Positions 46,983 through 58,839 of a DNA stretch of 64,000 nucleotides are shown piece after piece. The notes beneath the pieces were generated by a model, which worked only from the letters and a program-made list of their open reading frames with translations, was not told the DNA's origin and ran no database searches. The stretch's first letter is position 1; every line of letters begins with the position of its first letter. The DNA comes from Liolophura sinensis (Eukaryota; Mollusca; Polyplacophora; Chitonida; Chitonidae), in contig NC_088299.1 of the NCBI RefSeq assembly GCF_032854445.1, positions 13,323,608-13,387,607 on the forward strand, in the 5' to 3' direction. The position numbers were made by a program, and so were the translations under genes.

Positions 46983-47282
46983 CTTTGACAAGTGCAGAGA
47001 ATACTTTATCTTTCCCTCCTGATTGGCTGTATTTGAGAATAATGCCGTAGTAGCAAATTTTAAATTCTTGAACGTGCTCTAAATGTGGCGAACAAAAATT
47101 AGTTTTTGTTCTTGGTGCATTTAGAACGTGATATAGTCTATCTAATTTCTATTTTAAATACTGTATTTGAAAAATATATTTTTCAAACCTCGTATCTATT
47201 CGTGATGCGTCACGTAAGCGAGGTACTGCGGGAATTTTCAAGGAGCTGGCATTAGTTGAGATGTTATAGGTATCATTCCACA
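46983..47282. promoter_or_regulatory. Bidirectional promoter, UBA2 / HAUS4
   Basis: Exactly 300 bp separate the two start codons. Seen: an inverted CCAAT box (GATTGGCT, 47021-47028) and a CRE-like TGATGCGTCA (47203-47212) followed by CGTAAG. No TATA box lies at a convincing distance. Co-regulation of the SUMO E1 and an augmin gene is inferred from the layout only. Confidence 0.6.
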
Positions 47283-50200
47283 ATGGAAGACCAAGAGATT
47301 CGCCAGGTTTTCAGAGGTGAGCTTTTTTCTTCTGTTGACGCAGATAATAGATGGTTAGCCTTATTGATGACTGACACCAGATGCACTGGGGCAAAAATCC
47401 AGTTAGTCAGCTCAAGTCTGAACGAAGTTATGCAGCTGTTGACTCCAAAATGACCATATTGGGCTTTAGTGTGTAATCAGAACAGAGTTATATTGTATTT
47501 GTTTGATTTATTTGATTGGTGTTTTACGCCGTACTCAAGAATATTTCACTCATACGACGGCGGCCAGCATGATGGTGGGTGGAAACCGGGCACAGCCCGG
47601 GGGAAACCCACGACCGTCCGCAGGTTGCTCGCAGACCTTCCCACTTACGGAGTTATATTGTATAAGACTAGGGCTGTGATTACTAACACTATCACATGGT
47701 ACAAATTAACTTGTAGTTTGCGTAATTGCAGTCACACAGAGTATCAATACATGTATCATTTTAACTGACTGTAAAATTAAGTCCAAGTGTTGTTTTTCTG
47801 CAGTGAGAGAAGCCATGTCAGTTAGAATGGGCAGCCCTATCCTGGAGGAGAACCCTCAGTTCTCTCAGCTTTTGCTCACCCTGGGGAATCATATAACACC
47901 TGACGGCATCAGTAGGCAGGTAGATGCAGACTTGACACAGGTGAGCTGGCTGAAGGTGTATATATTCACCAGTCAGTTGTCATAGATCTGTAAGACATTT
48001 TTAATGCAATAATTTTCAACATTTTTAATTGTTGAAACACACCTGAAAGTTTGTAAAGTTTTAAGTGATGATTGTTGTGTGCTGTACTTTATGGTCAAAG
48101 TTATTTTATAACAAATTCTGCATGAATACTCCATTTCAGCATTTACTTTTTGCTGCAACCTCATTGTCGAGATAAATCTCAGAATCTGGTAACTAATTGT
48201 TTCAGAAGCCTGGCTGTCGTAAGCACAAGGATTCCTGCTGTACCCAGACAGTGTAGATCAAAAATAACTCTAATCCGTCTTGACCATTTGGCCGACACAA
48301 GCCTGGTAAAAATTGTAAGCTGGTGCAGGACATGATGGCAAAATTGCAGTGTTATTTACTTGGTAGTTTTGCCATGTACCAAATAGTCTGCCCCTGTCAG
48401 AATACAGTTTGGCGCAGGACATTGTCCTTGTCATGTTGCTTATTTCCAGGCTTGCAACATTGTAAGTCTCCCACAAAATAGGAGTTAGCTAACTGATAGA
48501 CATATTATGGTGAACATGCATACTCCAAGTGATGATCGGAAATAATAACCATGATAGTAACACTGTTCCTTAAAAGAAAAGACCTCTAAATATGGAAGTA
48601 GGTGTCACTAAGTAGACTACTTAAAACTATGAATAAATATACTTTTATTTATTTTTTAAGATTTTTGTGAAAAGAGTTAAAGGTGCTCAAACACTTGAAT
48701 TCTAAGGTGGGCTTTATGGACCATATTATCAGAGGTTAGGTACTCTGTACGTCACATTAAGTTTATCCAACTCACGACACTGAATGTTGGAATAAAAGAT
48801 TACTGAAATGATGTTCTCTAAAATTCCTTCCTTGTAGTGAAGATTGTGAAAAAATGGTGATGTGACGTCAGAGTTTCTAGATACCGTCAGTATGACCCAT
48901 AAAACCCACCACAGTATTCAACTATTTGAATGCCTTCCAACAATCTTAAAATAAAATCTGAAAAAATAAATGAAAGTATTTTTACGCATAGATTTCAGTT
49001 GTCTGGGTGATGAACCTTACTTCATAGTTTGGCTTTCTTCTACTTTAAGCCACTTTGAAATTTACATCCATCATTCTAAAATTGTGTGTACATGTGTTAT
49101 ATTTCAGGCCAAACAGCAGCTGTCTCGTGCTAAAGAACAGTGGCTTCAACAGCATGTATTATATGAAGAGTTGTCCAACTTGACAATGAGTTATGAAAAG
49201 AAAGACGGAGAGGAGGAGTTATCTGCAGAAGATGAAGAGGTACAGTAGTGGGGAATAGGGTATAGATGGGGGATAGTTTGTAGATATCCCTCTAGTGTTG
49301 TAAGATATACTTACATGTACAAGTATATGGTTGTAATTTAGAGGTTGAAGTTGAATGTTCTGATGTACAGAACATATATGGAAAAAAAAAAAACGAGGAA
49401 ACCCCTTTTCAAATTCCTACATTGTTGTAATCCTTAAAAACAGAGTTTGCATAAATTTAAGGCTAGGGTCCTCCACAATGTAGACATAAGCTTTACATTT
49501 AATAATTTGTGCCTTACAAAGATTGCCAGAAAAGCCAGTCTGAGTTAACATTTTCTTTTAAGTTAGGGGCTTGATGTTCGTTATTAGTACTAAGTTATTT
49601 GGATATCAAATCTTTCATTCTAGCACTATTATTCAGTATTGTGATTCAGTGGTTGTAATTGATATATTCATCCTCAACTTCATGATGAGGCTCCAAAGTG
49701 GGTGTAAATTCAAAGATATTTTCTGCAGAATTAATTTTGTATTCATTCTTGAGTATGTACACATTACATATTTATGATGCGAGTCTTTGAAACTTTGCCA
49801 TGCTCCTTCTTGGGTAATGCACTTTGATAAGATGATAAATGTAAGTCTAGGATGTAACCTATAGCTTAACATTTTTCAAGTGACACATTTTGCTTTAGTC
49901 TGATTGATTCTTCGAACTTATAGGGCCACTCAAAAGTATCATCTTAAGATCTGCATGTGCTTTTTAAAGTGCAGTGTTGTGTACCAAACATGTTAGGTGA
50001 GAGGTTTCATAAAGTGCCTTTGAAGTTGTGCTGAGTCTGAAATTAATACAAAATTAACTTTGTATTGACAACAAGGTGAGGTCCTTGCTACAAGACAGCC
50101 TCACCTATGCAGAGGTAGGGGACTACCTTGAGGTGAGCGGGGACTCCAGCACTGGCTCTGCTCTCCTGGGGTTAAGCAGACAAGACCTAGAGGAGAGGAA

Positions 50201-53200
50201 CCCCTACAGACAGGTGAGTCATGTGCTAGACAGCCTGTATCTGGTTGACCTGGGGGGCATCTTGGTGGGGGCGGGGGGGGGGGGGGAGGGGATAAGCTTA
50301 ATGTGACGTACATGCTCTCCTGGGGTTAAGCAGACAAGACCTAGAGGAGAGAAACCCCTATCGACAGGTGAGTCATATACGAGACAGCCTGTGTCTGGTT
50401 AACCTGGGGGGAGAGAGGGGATTCCAGCACTTGCTCTGCTCTCCTGGGGTTAAGCGGACAGTATGAGAGTAACCTCTACAGACAGACAAGTCATGTACCA
50501 AACATCTTGAACCTGTCTGAGTTGGGGGACTATCTAGGGGAGATTGGAGACTCCAGCAATGGCTCTGAGCTCCTGGTGTTAAGCAGACAAGGGAGGAACC
50601 CCTATAGACAGGTGAGTCATGTACTAGACACCTGTGTCTGGTTGAGGTGGGGGACTTTCCGACGACCTGTGTGAGAGAGGGGATTTCAGCACTGGGTGTG
50701 ATCTCCTGTGGTTAAGCAGACAAGAGATGAACCCCTATAGACATGTGAGTCATGCACTAGACAGTCTGTGTCTGGTTGAGGTGTGGAGCATTGGCTCTCC
50801 TTTGCCGGGGTTAAGCAAGCAAGACCTAGAGGAGAGGAACCCCTATACTGCCTAGCTTAGTCAGTGTCTGCTTGAATCCTGTGCTTACTAGCGGAAGCAT
50901 CTGAGCAAACATTTTATGGTAATACCATATTTGTTAGGGTGCCTCACTATCTCTTGTGGTTAAAGCACTAATTCTCTGCAACCGTCCTTGACCATTGCAC
51001 GAGATCACATCTTTAAATCCTGCTCTCATGTGAAGTTTGAAGATTATCAGGTTTCCTGTGAAGGTTGGTGGTTTTGCTTAGTGATTAGTGAGTTTAGTCT
51101 TGTGATTGGTCAGTCGATGTAAACCCCAGGTCTGGTGTCCACCCATGAAACTGAATGCCATTGCAAGGGTGCTAAATTCTTAATTATGGTGATAAACAAT
51201 TGTCAATCAATTCAGCTCAGATAAAACGGGAAATTGACCTTCGCAGGAATTTTAGCCAATCAGAATTCGTTTTTCATCTAGATGTATTCCTAAAAGGTCT
51301 TTAAAATATTCATGAGATGTAACACTAAAACAAAGAATGTGGGAAACACAAAAAAATATGCAAAGAAAAAAATAAAAAAAGAATGAGAATTGTTTTCTAC
51401 TTTTGGGGCATTTTTATATCACAAAATTACCTCACTAATTGATTCATACTGTCAGTGATCAGAAATTTTTGGAAATAATGTCAAAGTTGAACTTGCCATC
51501 TTTGTGATACCAGCTCTGCTCTGTGACCTCTATTCAGACTCTTCCCCATACAGTTGTTTTGACAGATATCACCAATGTCACAACTGCAAGCTACTTAATT
51601 CTTTAATTAACAGCACCCAAGACTAGGGGCTAAAATTTTTTAAACATTTTGTATGGCTGGAAACATCCTAAAGAGCACATTAAGAAATAATAAGTAACAT
51701 TAAATGATGCACAGTGGTCAGAAATTTTGGAATAATAAAATAGTTAAGACATTTACAATTTGCTGATACAAATTAAAATTACACTGCGTCAGTTTTTTGT
51801 TAAATCTGCAATGAAAAGGTCATACGTATAGCTGTGTAATGAAACATGAATGCTGCGATGAACTGTAGACATGCTATAGATATTTTAGTCATAGCAGTAT
51901 AACAACTGAGGCACAATATGACTGACATTGCCGTCATCTCCAATCTTTTCAGCACATCCCTACCTTACTGCAGAGGTTTCTACCTGAACTGGAAGGAGGG
52001 CTCAGGCAGAAATGTGAACAAATTGTGACAGCTTATTACACACCTCATCATACAGGTAATGGCTAAAGAGCTGTCCTGAAGGCAACCGTTTTAACAATAT
52101 CTGGCAATGTTTTATGTTCAGGTGATCTTCTGTCATTGATGATGAACATCATGTCAGGTGACTTTTATGTGACAAGGGTGAGTGTCACCTCAAGGACCAG
52201 TTGTAACACCTATGATAAAATATGATAAAGGTATACATCAGCATGATAAATTGATGCAGCATGGTGATACCTGTGTATAATGAGTACCTGGCCCCGGGAT
52301 GAAGAAGCAATCTTAGACTTGAGTCAAGACTTCTGTCATTAAATTTGGTATCCTCCTTTTTGTTATTTTAGCTGAAATTTGTTGTACAATAACTTACCCA
52401 GAATTTATGTTTCCAATCCAAATTTTGACCTTGTAATATGAGAAACAAAAATTTTAAAGTTTAAGGTGATTTGAAATTTTGACTTAAGTCTAAGATTACT
52501 GCATGATCCCAGGAGCAGGTGCTCTGCTGCAAGGTTGAGTGTCACAGTACTAACGTTATATTAGTGTATTGATACTTATTATCGCATTAGGTGTCTATAT
52601 GTGAGTCGAGTGTCACATTTGGTGTCATTTTGTGGCTGATGTGGCATGTCACATGTGGTACTCTGGATTTAGTGTCACATCAGGTGTCTGTGTGAGTCAG
52701 GTATCACATTTGGTGTCATTTTGTGGCTGATGTGGCATGTCACACATGGTACTCTGGATTCTATTGTCACATCAGGTGTATTTATATGACTGTTGAGTGT
52801 GAATATGGTTGGCATCCTGCTTGGCCAGGGAATGTATATTTTTTTTCACTCTGACACTGTTTGTGGGTTCTTAATGGCAATAAGTGGTCAGTGACACTTG
52901 CCTGGCCACATTTGCAGCGTAAGGTTTGTTGGTTCTTATTGGCAACAAGTGGTCAGTGACACTTGCCTGGCCACGCCATGACCACTTATCATCGCTGTGT
53001 TCATGACCACTGCATCATTGCTGTGTTCATGACCACTTCATCATTGCTGTGTTCATGACCACTTCATCATCGCTGTGTTCCTGACCACTTCATCATTGTT
53101 GTGTTCATGACCACTTCATCGTCACTGTGTTCATGACCACTTCATCATTGTTGTGTTCATGACCACTTCATCGTCACTGTGTTCATGACCACTGCATCAT

Positions 53201-56200
53201 TGCTGTGTTCATGACCACTTCATCATTGCTGTGTTCATGACCACTTCATCATCGCTGTGTTCCTGACCACTTCATCATTGTTGTGTTCATGACCACTTCA
53301 TCGTCACTGTGTTCATGACCACTTCATCATTGTTGTGTTCATGACCACTTCATCGTCACTGTGTTCATGACCACTTCATCATTGCTGTGTTCATGACCAT
53401 TTCATCATCGCTGCGTTCATGACCACTTCATCATTGCTGTGTTCATGATCACTTCATCATCACTGTGTTCATGACCACTTCATGATCGCTGTGTTCATGA
53501 CCACTTCATCATTGCTGTGTTCATGATCACTTCATCATCGCTGTGTTCATGATCACTTCATCATCGCTGTCTTCATGACCAATTCATCATCGCTGTCTTC
53601 ATGACCACTTCATCATCGCTGTCTTCATGACCACAGGAGATCAGAAGTTACAGCTCGCCAAAGCGTCTCAGTTACCTGGCCTTTTAGAAACAGAAGCCCA
53701 ACATCTAGAAAACAACAAGAAACAGCTGAAAATGGACAACCTTAAGATGCATAAACAATTGTGGAGGTACTTCGAGGTTAGTTGTTAAGGATTGCTTTTT
53801 GATCGAATAATTTGAATGTGTATGTTCATATAGTTTTTCAGCTGAAAAATATGTTATATTTCATGTAAAATGTGAATGAAATATTCAGGAAAAACTTAGC
53901 CAATGCGGAAATGCTTGAGCCATGTACCATGATCACCCATAATATAACGAACAGAAAATGAGGTGAGATAACAAATAAAAAATGATGGAAAACATGCATG
54001 ATGTCTACTTCAGTGTACAGTATAATTAATATTTTGGAGTAGGAATAGATTTGAAAAGTATCGTGATTATCTATTAAACTCAGCATTGTGATAAAAATTT
54101 GTTGTTCTGATTGATATTTATTTTTAGAAAATGTCCTTGGTCATCAGACCTTTCAGTTTTACCCTATACACTCAAGTCTTATACACGGAGATTACCCACC
54201 TAACCATCACTGTGATGTCAGCCTACAAATGTTATTCTGGTTGATATAAAACATCAATAAAGTGTTGAATAATTGTATCACTCTAGGCACTAATGGATTC
54301 CATTGCCGTTTTGGAGAATCTACTGGTTAACCACAGGCTGAAGATACAAGTGGAGCGTGATGACATCACAAGCACCTGGCTGACAGCAAAATGTGATGCT
54401 ATGTGCCTGAAAATAAAGTAGGTTTGGTCTAATCCAGTAGGAAGAACTATAGAGATATGGAATACGAATATTGGATAAAATTCATGGTGGAAAATCTTTA
54501 ATGACTGATTGGCTAAGGACCTGTCAATCAGTTCACTGGACTCCCCAACATATGTTCATGAGAAGACTTTTTCTATACGAATTAGCACTTGTGAAGTGAA
54601 TTGAAGGCTTAAATCTTAAATCTTTTGTGGAAATTCAAATTGTTGAACTAGTGATTCACCTAAACAATCTCTGTCTTAAATAATGGATGTTCGAAAAAAT
54701 TAGTTGTGCGTGTCAGTTGAAGGAAAAGACAAGATAGAATGAAGGTGTCATATACAAACACACCACTGAAAACTCCATGCAAGATTTTTTCTTCTTTAAA
54801 ATGCAGATTTCATTTCTAAGTTGGGCTTTATTGACCATATTGACATTGTGTAACCCCAGTGAACCATTACAGTTACATGTGGACTTTTCCAGATTGAAAA
54901 TAATTTTCACAAGCCAAGTTAAGTAAAAAATCGAATGTGGCTTGTAAAACTCACTTTAGAATACCTGTACAAATGTTTAAATGCATTCTGTTCCAGAAAC
55001 TTTTTAAATATAAGTGAAGGTATTTTCACACACACCTTCTTTTAATGCCCTGTTTTTTTCCTCCACAGATTATTTGAGATGGAATTGTTGTCTACCACTT
55101 ACACATCCAACACCATCAAAGCTCACAAGACAATAAGGTGAGATATTTCTAATGGTTTGATCCCAGTGCTTTATACTCCAGGGCTAGTATTTCTCAAGCT
55201 TCTTAAGACTTCAGTCATAAATTTGAAGTACTTTCTGAAGGTCAGGTTCAGGAAAATAACTCAAATTGTGGTTAGTACATTCTTCTGCAGTAAGCAATCA
55301 GTGAACAAATTTTAAACTTTCTACAGCAAAGCATTTTAACTGTGTTTGAATTTTTTACTTAAAGTATAAGACAACACCATGTTATTGTTTATTTTCAATG
55401 AAAGACTAGTATTCAAAGTATCGTAATCAAGTATTTTTTCAACCCGATAAAAGTTTAGTGACGTCACCTTTACTCTGACACTTTTACGTCGAAAGTATTT
55501 TCCGTATTATCGGCTAGGCACTATATGGCTGGAAAAAGTTGGCAATGAAAGCCCAAGTAACCAATCATGCAAACAACTTAAGTGCAATATTCTTGGGTCG
55601 GCCCCTATTGCGTAAACTCTCGATCAAACTCTGGATAAATAAGATATTTGTTGGTAGAGTAGGCCTACTACCATTTACAGGTATCGCCTGGCTGGGTATC
55701 TGAGTTTCTGCAGATTCGCCGTGGGCACCTCGATTGCAATGTAATTTTTGGCCACTGTGAAAGGGTTGACCTGTGACCCAGTTCAAATCGCCTGCAGACG
55801 CAGTGGGCATTCCTGGTTTAGGTCACCATCTTAAGGGGGACGACTTCGCCCACTAGTGGATGTTGACAGCGTTACTGTGGGCTTGTGTATTCATTTGGAT
55901 TCATGCTAAAGTTTTAAAACATGGAAGTAAAAGCAAGATCAAGTCGGGTTAATGACATAGACCTACACATTCAACTGTGGCTGGTTCGTTATCAGCAGTC
56001 TCACTATTTCAGGCATTAAATAAATATTTTCTGCGCTGGATTCTCTGGCAAAATATATTTGCCTGTACGATGTTCCTCTGATTTGAACACAACTATAAGA
56101 CATATGTAGATTTAAAGGCAGGCTAGGAGGCATGCATGGATGGTCTGGAGAGATAGGAATGATATTCTTATCAAAACTTTACAGTATTGCACAGTGCGAG

Positions 56201-58483
56201 AGAGATACAACTGCATGGTTACTTATTATGGGTCGAGAAAGCACATCGGTCATGTGCCATTTATTTTGGTAGGCAAGGCAGAATTAGCAAGTCCAATATG
56301 ACTGCGATCGTGTGCTCTGTAATCAGCGGGTGTTTTTGATGAGATCTGACACATATTTTCTCAATCTGTGGCATTTTTTTGGCCATGTGTGTAACTTTAC
56401 AGTACTTTGCGTTGTGTTACTGCAGTCATTACTGTGTTGTGTTACTGCAGTCGCTACTGTGTTGTGTTACTGCAGTCGCTACTGTGTTGTGTTACTGCAG
56501 TCGCTACACCTGTGGTGTGTGTTGTACACATAGAGAAGCCTCAGATGCCTGCAGCAAATGTACCACTGTGACGTCACAAGGTCAGCTGTGGCTCTATCAT
56601 AGTGGAGTAGATTTTCTGATGTTTAATCACCAAATTCTACTGTTTTTCTTTCGTTTTAAATGATAGGAATGGATTTAGGAAACATGAAAGCATCTGTATG
56701 CTGTTTGGAAGGTTCCCCGCTGGGGTTATACTTTAAGCCAAAATTTAAAAACCTCTTCACAATACTTAGTTTTTAATACACGAAGTTGAAATTTTGGTAA
56801 CTTTATGAGGTGGTCAAACTTAAAATCAGATTTTGACTTTAGTCAGAAGTGGCTTTGTGGAATTGACCCCTGATTTTAGCAACCATTATTATATGATGTT
56901 GCCATGGTTGCGAGGTGAACATAATAGTATAAGGGCATAGGGATCATCCATAAAGTACGTGTTCATACAGTACACTCCTAGTAGAGGGGAGGGAGCTAGG
57001 GGATGTGCGAATTACAAGTTGTAGGTGAGGGCGGTCATTGATCGGTCTACATACTATACAAAAGGTAGTGCATGTGAATGTTCTGGCATCAGATAACCAA
57101 CAGAATTGTTCTGCGTAAGCCATCATTGTTTGACAAGTTACTGACATTAGGCAAAGTAACCCACGTGTGTTTCACAGATTTGCTTGTGTTGTTGTTGGAA
57201 TTCATGTGGTCCCTTCACCTAACGAAGGAGTGCTTATTGTTACCAGGGTGAGGTGGGTGAATGATGTCCTTCTCCGTCATTGGGTAACCCAATTGTGGTC
57301 TACGATGACAGAGCAATTCATATAAACCAATTTGTATCTCCATGACCAGGGGAGACCTCTGAATGGCCCTACGCAGATACTGCTACTTTGAGAATTCTGT
57401 GCATGAACTCACTCCTGATGTCCAACCCCCTTCTCATTCCTGTCACGGTAAAACAATGGGTGACTCAAGGACGAGCTACACAGAAGATCTTTATGTCTGT
57501 AGAACATGCGGTTTTCATCTGTGACGTTGCAGTGCCTTCATACTTCATATATTTTTTTATGAGCAGACATATGTATACATGTACTATATAGGTGTTTACA
57601 AGCTTGCAAACACACATAAATGTGACATAATAAATGAAAGAACAAATGAGTTTGTAGCTTTGGACTGTTTTGTTACAGGCATGAGAGAGTTTTAGGAGGA
57701 ACTCATTTTGACAACATGAAATCACAGAAACAACTCTTAAAACACTTCCCTGCGTGTAACAAAGCGGTCCAGTGATCTGTTTCATTCTTTCCTTCACATT
57801 TATGTGTCTTAGCGGGCTTGTAAAACACCTAAGTCTTTTCCCTATTAGGGTCTCTTGCCAGCTTGAATACAACTCCCACTGCTGCATAAGTAAGGAGGTT
57901 GATCAGGTACTAGTTAGTTAAATGTTGTTCAGAAAGATCTGGCCTCAGGATCAGTTTTGAAGCGATTTGAAACTTTGACTTATGCCTGGGGTCGATTCCA
58001 CAAAGCCATTTCTGACATAAGTTGAAACATAAAACCTCATCACAATTCATGATTTTAAGGACTGGAAGTTGGAATTTTGATGCATTTGTCTGAAGATCAA
58101 ATTCACGAGGTGGTCAAAATTTGAATTTCATAGTACACAATCACTGTAGCATCACATAAGAAAAGATAAGATCTAAGATGGCATTTTTTTGTGGAATCGA
58201 CCCCTGCAAAAATGATTAGATGTTGATAAAAGCCTTGATTTTAATTGTAGCTACTTAATAATAATAAAATATTCTTTTTTCTTCCAGAAAATACTTAAAT
58301 CAAAAAGATGAAGCCATACAGAAAGAGTTGATGCAAGTGTCGCAGACTTTACAGACATACGAATCCATTGGAGTTGAATTTAGTGCCTTGGTCAATGAAT
58401 ACAGTCGCTTGTTGAATGAGCTTGAAAGTAAACGATGGGCGTTAAACCAGGTTGGACGTGCACATCAAGAGAGCAAACATTGA
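47283..58483 (+). CDS. HAUS4: HAUS augmin-like complex subunit 4, complete, 9 coding exons
   Basis: HAUS4 is one of the eight augmin subunits; augmin recruits gamma-tubulin to spindle microtubules to nucleate branches. Exons: 47283-47316, 47804-47940, 49108-49239, 50076-50213, 51953-52055, 53637-53776, 54287-54417, 55069-55137, 58288-58483. They join in phase to 1080 nt, 359 aa (human 363). Seen: MEDQEIRQVF start, NPQFSQLLLTLGNH in exon 2 (human NPYFSKLLLNLSQH), SALLGLSRQDLEERNPY in exon 4, a Gln/Lys/Glu-rich coiled-coil from exon 6 on, HRLKIQVERDDI and KCDAMCLKIK in exon 7, STTYTSNTIKAHKTIR across exons 8-9, and a C-terminal coiled-coil ending in SKRWALNQVGRAHQ (human NKRWALQEFSKVYR). No enzymatic motif is expected. 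Odd: exon 4 and exon 6 splice sites are entangled with tandem repeats (separate entries). Confidence 0.95.
47499..47649 (-). mobile_element. 5'-truncated young SINE family A with 14-bp target duplication
   Basis: The element has the tail (TTTATTTGATTGGTGTTTTA) and central block and stops at CCCACTTACG, lacking the tRNA head. GAGTTATATTGTAT occurs at 47485-47498 and 47650-47663 as a perfect 14-bp duplication. The sequence is close to the full-length copy, so the insertion is recent. HAUS4 intron 1. Confidence 0.93.
47941..49107. other. HAUS4 intron 2
   Basis: No coding similarity or tandem array is seen. The sequence is AT-rich and unremarkable. Confidence 0.45.
50120..50860 (+). repeat. Tandem copies of the end of HAUS4 exon 4 and its donor
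   Basis: The first copy is the real exon end (GTTAAGCAGACAAGACCTAG, then CAG and GTGAGTCATG). Degenerate copies follow at about 50310-50375, 50437-50500, 50565-50620, 50697-50755 and 50797-50850, spaced about 100-155 bp. Copies 2 and 4 keep an intact CAG/GTGAGTC donor. Copy 5 has ATGTGAGTC, copy 3 has lost the GT, and copy 6 has lost the donor. Reading frames within the copies are broken to different degrees. Confidence 0.9.
50268..50290 (+). repeat. Poly-G tract in HAUS4 intron 4
   Basis: A run of GGGGGCGGGGGGG followed by more G and GAGGGG lies about 55 bp after the exon 4 donor. It could form a G-quadruplex in the nascent transcript. Confidence 0.7.
50930..51190 (+). repeat. SINE-like relic in HAUS4 intron 4
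   Basis: Positions from about 50935 resemble a tRNA-like head (CTCTTGTGGTTAAAGC; ATCTTTAAATCCTGC as a weak B box). The stretch to 51190 recalls the tail of the other SINEs (ATGCCATTGCAAGGGTG, then TAAATTCTTAATTATGG). It is strongly diverged. Confidence 0.35.
52287..52513. mobile_element. MITE-like element with 40-bp imperfect terminal inverted repeats
   Basis: The left end has AATCTTAGACTTGAGTCAAG and the reversed right end AATCTTAGACTTAAGTCAAA, with weaker matching outward (CCCGGGATGAAG, TCCTGGGATCATG). There is no coding frame. A related scrap lies near 57930-57985. HAUS4 intron 5. Confidence 0.6.
52570..52975. repeat. Local duplications preceding the 26-bp array
   Basis: Two copies of a block of about 110 bp (GTGTCATTTTGTGGCTGATG, CACATCAGGTGT) are followed by two copies of a block of about 60 bp (AGTGGTCAGTGACACTTGCC). 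HAUS4 intron 5. Confidence 0.8.
52975..53636 (+). repeat. 26-bp minisatellite forming the exon 6 acceptor of HAUS4
   Basis: About 25 copies of CATGACCACTTCATCATTGC plus TGTGTT. The last unit reads CATGACCACAG and its AG is the acceptor for exon 6 at 53637. No AG dinucleotide occurs from 52957 to 53634. The final three units carry CTGTCTTC instead of CTGTGTTC, which makes the tract next to the acceptor more pyrimidine-rich. Confidence 0.93.
56410..56510. repeat. 25-bp tandem repeat, four copies
   Basis: Units close to TGTGTTGTGTTACTGCAGTC plus GCTAC, with one base change in the first. Confidence 0.95.
56700..56875. mobile_element. MITE family D, partial copy
   Basis: It ends AGTGGCTTTGTGGAATTGAC, then CCCTG, which in reverse complement matches the left end of 57985-58205. 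It also shares AAGTTGAAATTTTGG and GAGGTGGTCAAA internally. Confidence 0.55.
57985..58205. mobile_element. MITE family D with 17-bp perfect inverted ends
   Basis: The left end GGGGTCGATTCCACAAA and right end TTTGTGGAATCGACCCC are perfect reverse complements. Outward flanks suggest a short CTG duplication. It is about 220 bp long, without a coding frame. Confidence 0.75.
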
Positions 58484-58512
58484 GACATTCTTGAAACCAC
58501 TTGATTTATTAA

Positions 58513-58611
58513 AATAAACATGGCAGAAGAGAGGTAACAAGGTTTGAACATTAAGACAAAACTAACATGTAAACAAAACACTATTTATGTACAGTAACAA
58601 TATGTAATAAA
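58513..58611 (+). terminator. HAUS4 polyadenylation signals
   Basis: AATAAA occurs at 58513-58518, only 30 bases past the stop, and again at 58606-58611. Either would give a very short 3'UTR. Confidence 0.5.
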
Positions 58612-58839
58612 ATATGAAAAAGCCCATTGCTTCTTTCACTATGTACAAATTCATCCAAAAATGTTCAAAATTTCAACTGCAACAAATATTTAATATTAAG
58701 TTAATTTGTAATATGTCAAACATCTTAAAGGCAACTGATACTGCCTTACACAGAACCAGAAACAAATTATGAAAGTTACAGTTTGCATAACTAAGAAATT
58801 TCAAATGGAAGTTGGTACAGTCAAACTTTTACAAGTGAA

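Larger units (their letters stand above)
55138..58287. other. HAUS4 intron 8, largest intron
   Basis: About 3.1 kb. It contains a 25-bp tandem repeat at 56410-56510 and MITE-like elements at 56700-56875 and 57985-58205. A B-box-like GATTTGAACTGGGTCACAGG appears on the minus strand near 55790. No coding exon of HAUS4 or another gene was recognised. Confidence 0.55.

Noticed and set aside
47256-47282. Upstream in-frame extension of HAUS4 exon 1
   Set aside because: The extension has no ATG. The ATG at 47283 gives a protein of the family's usual length.
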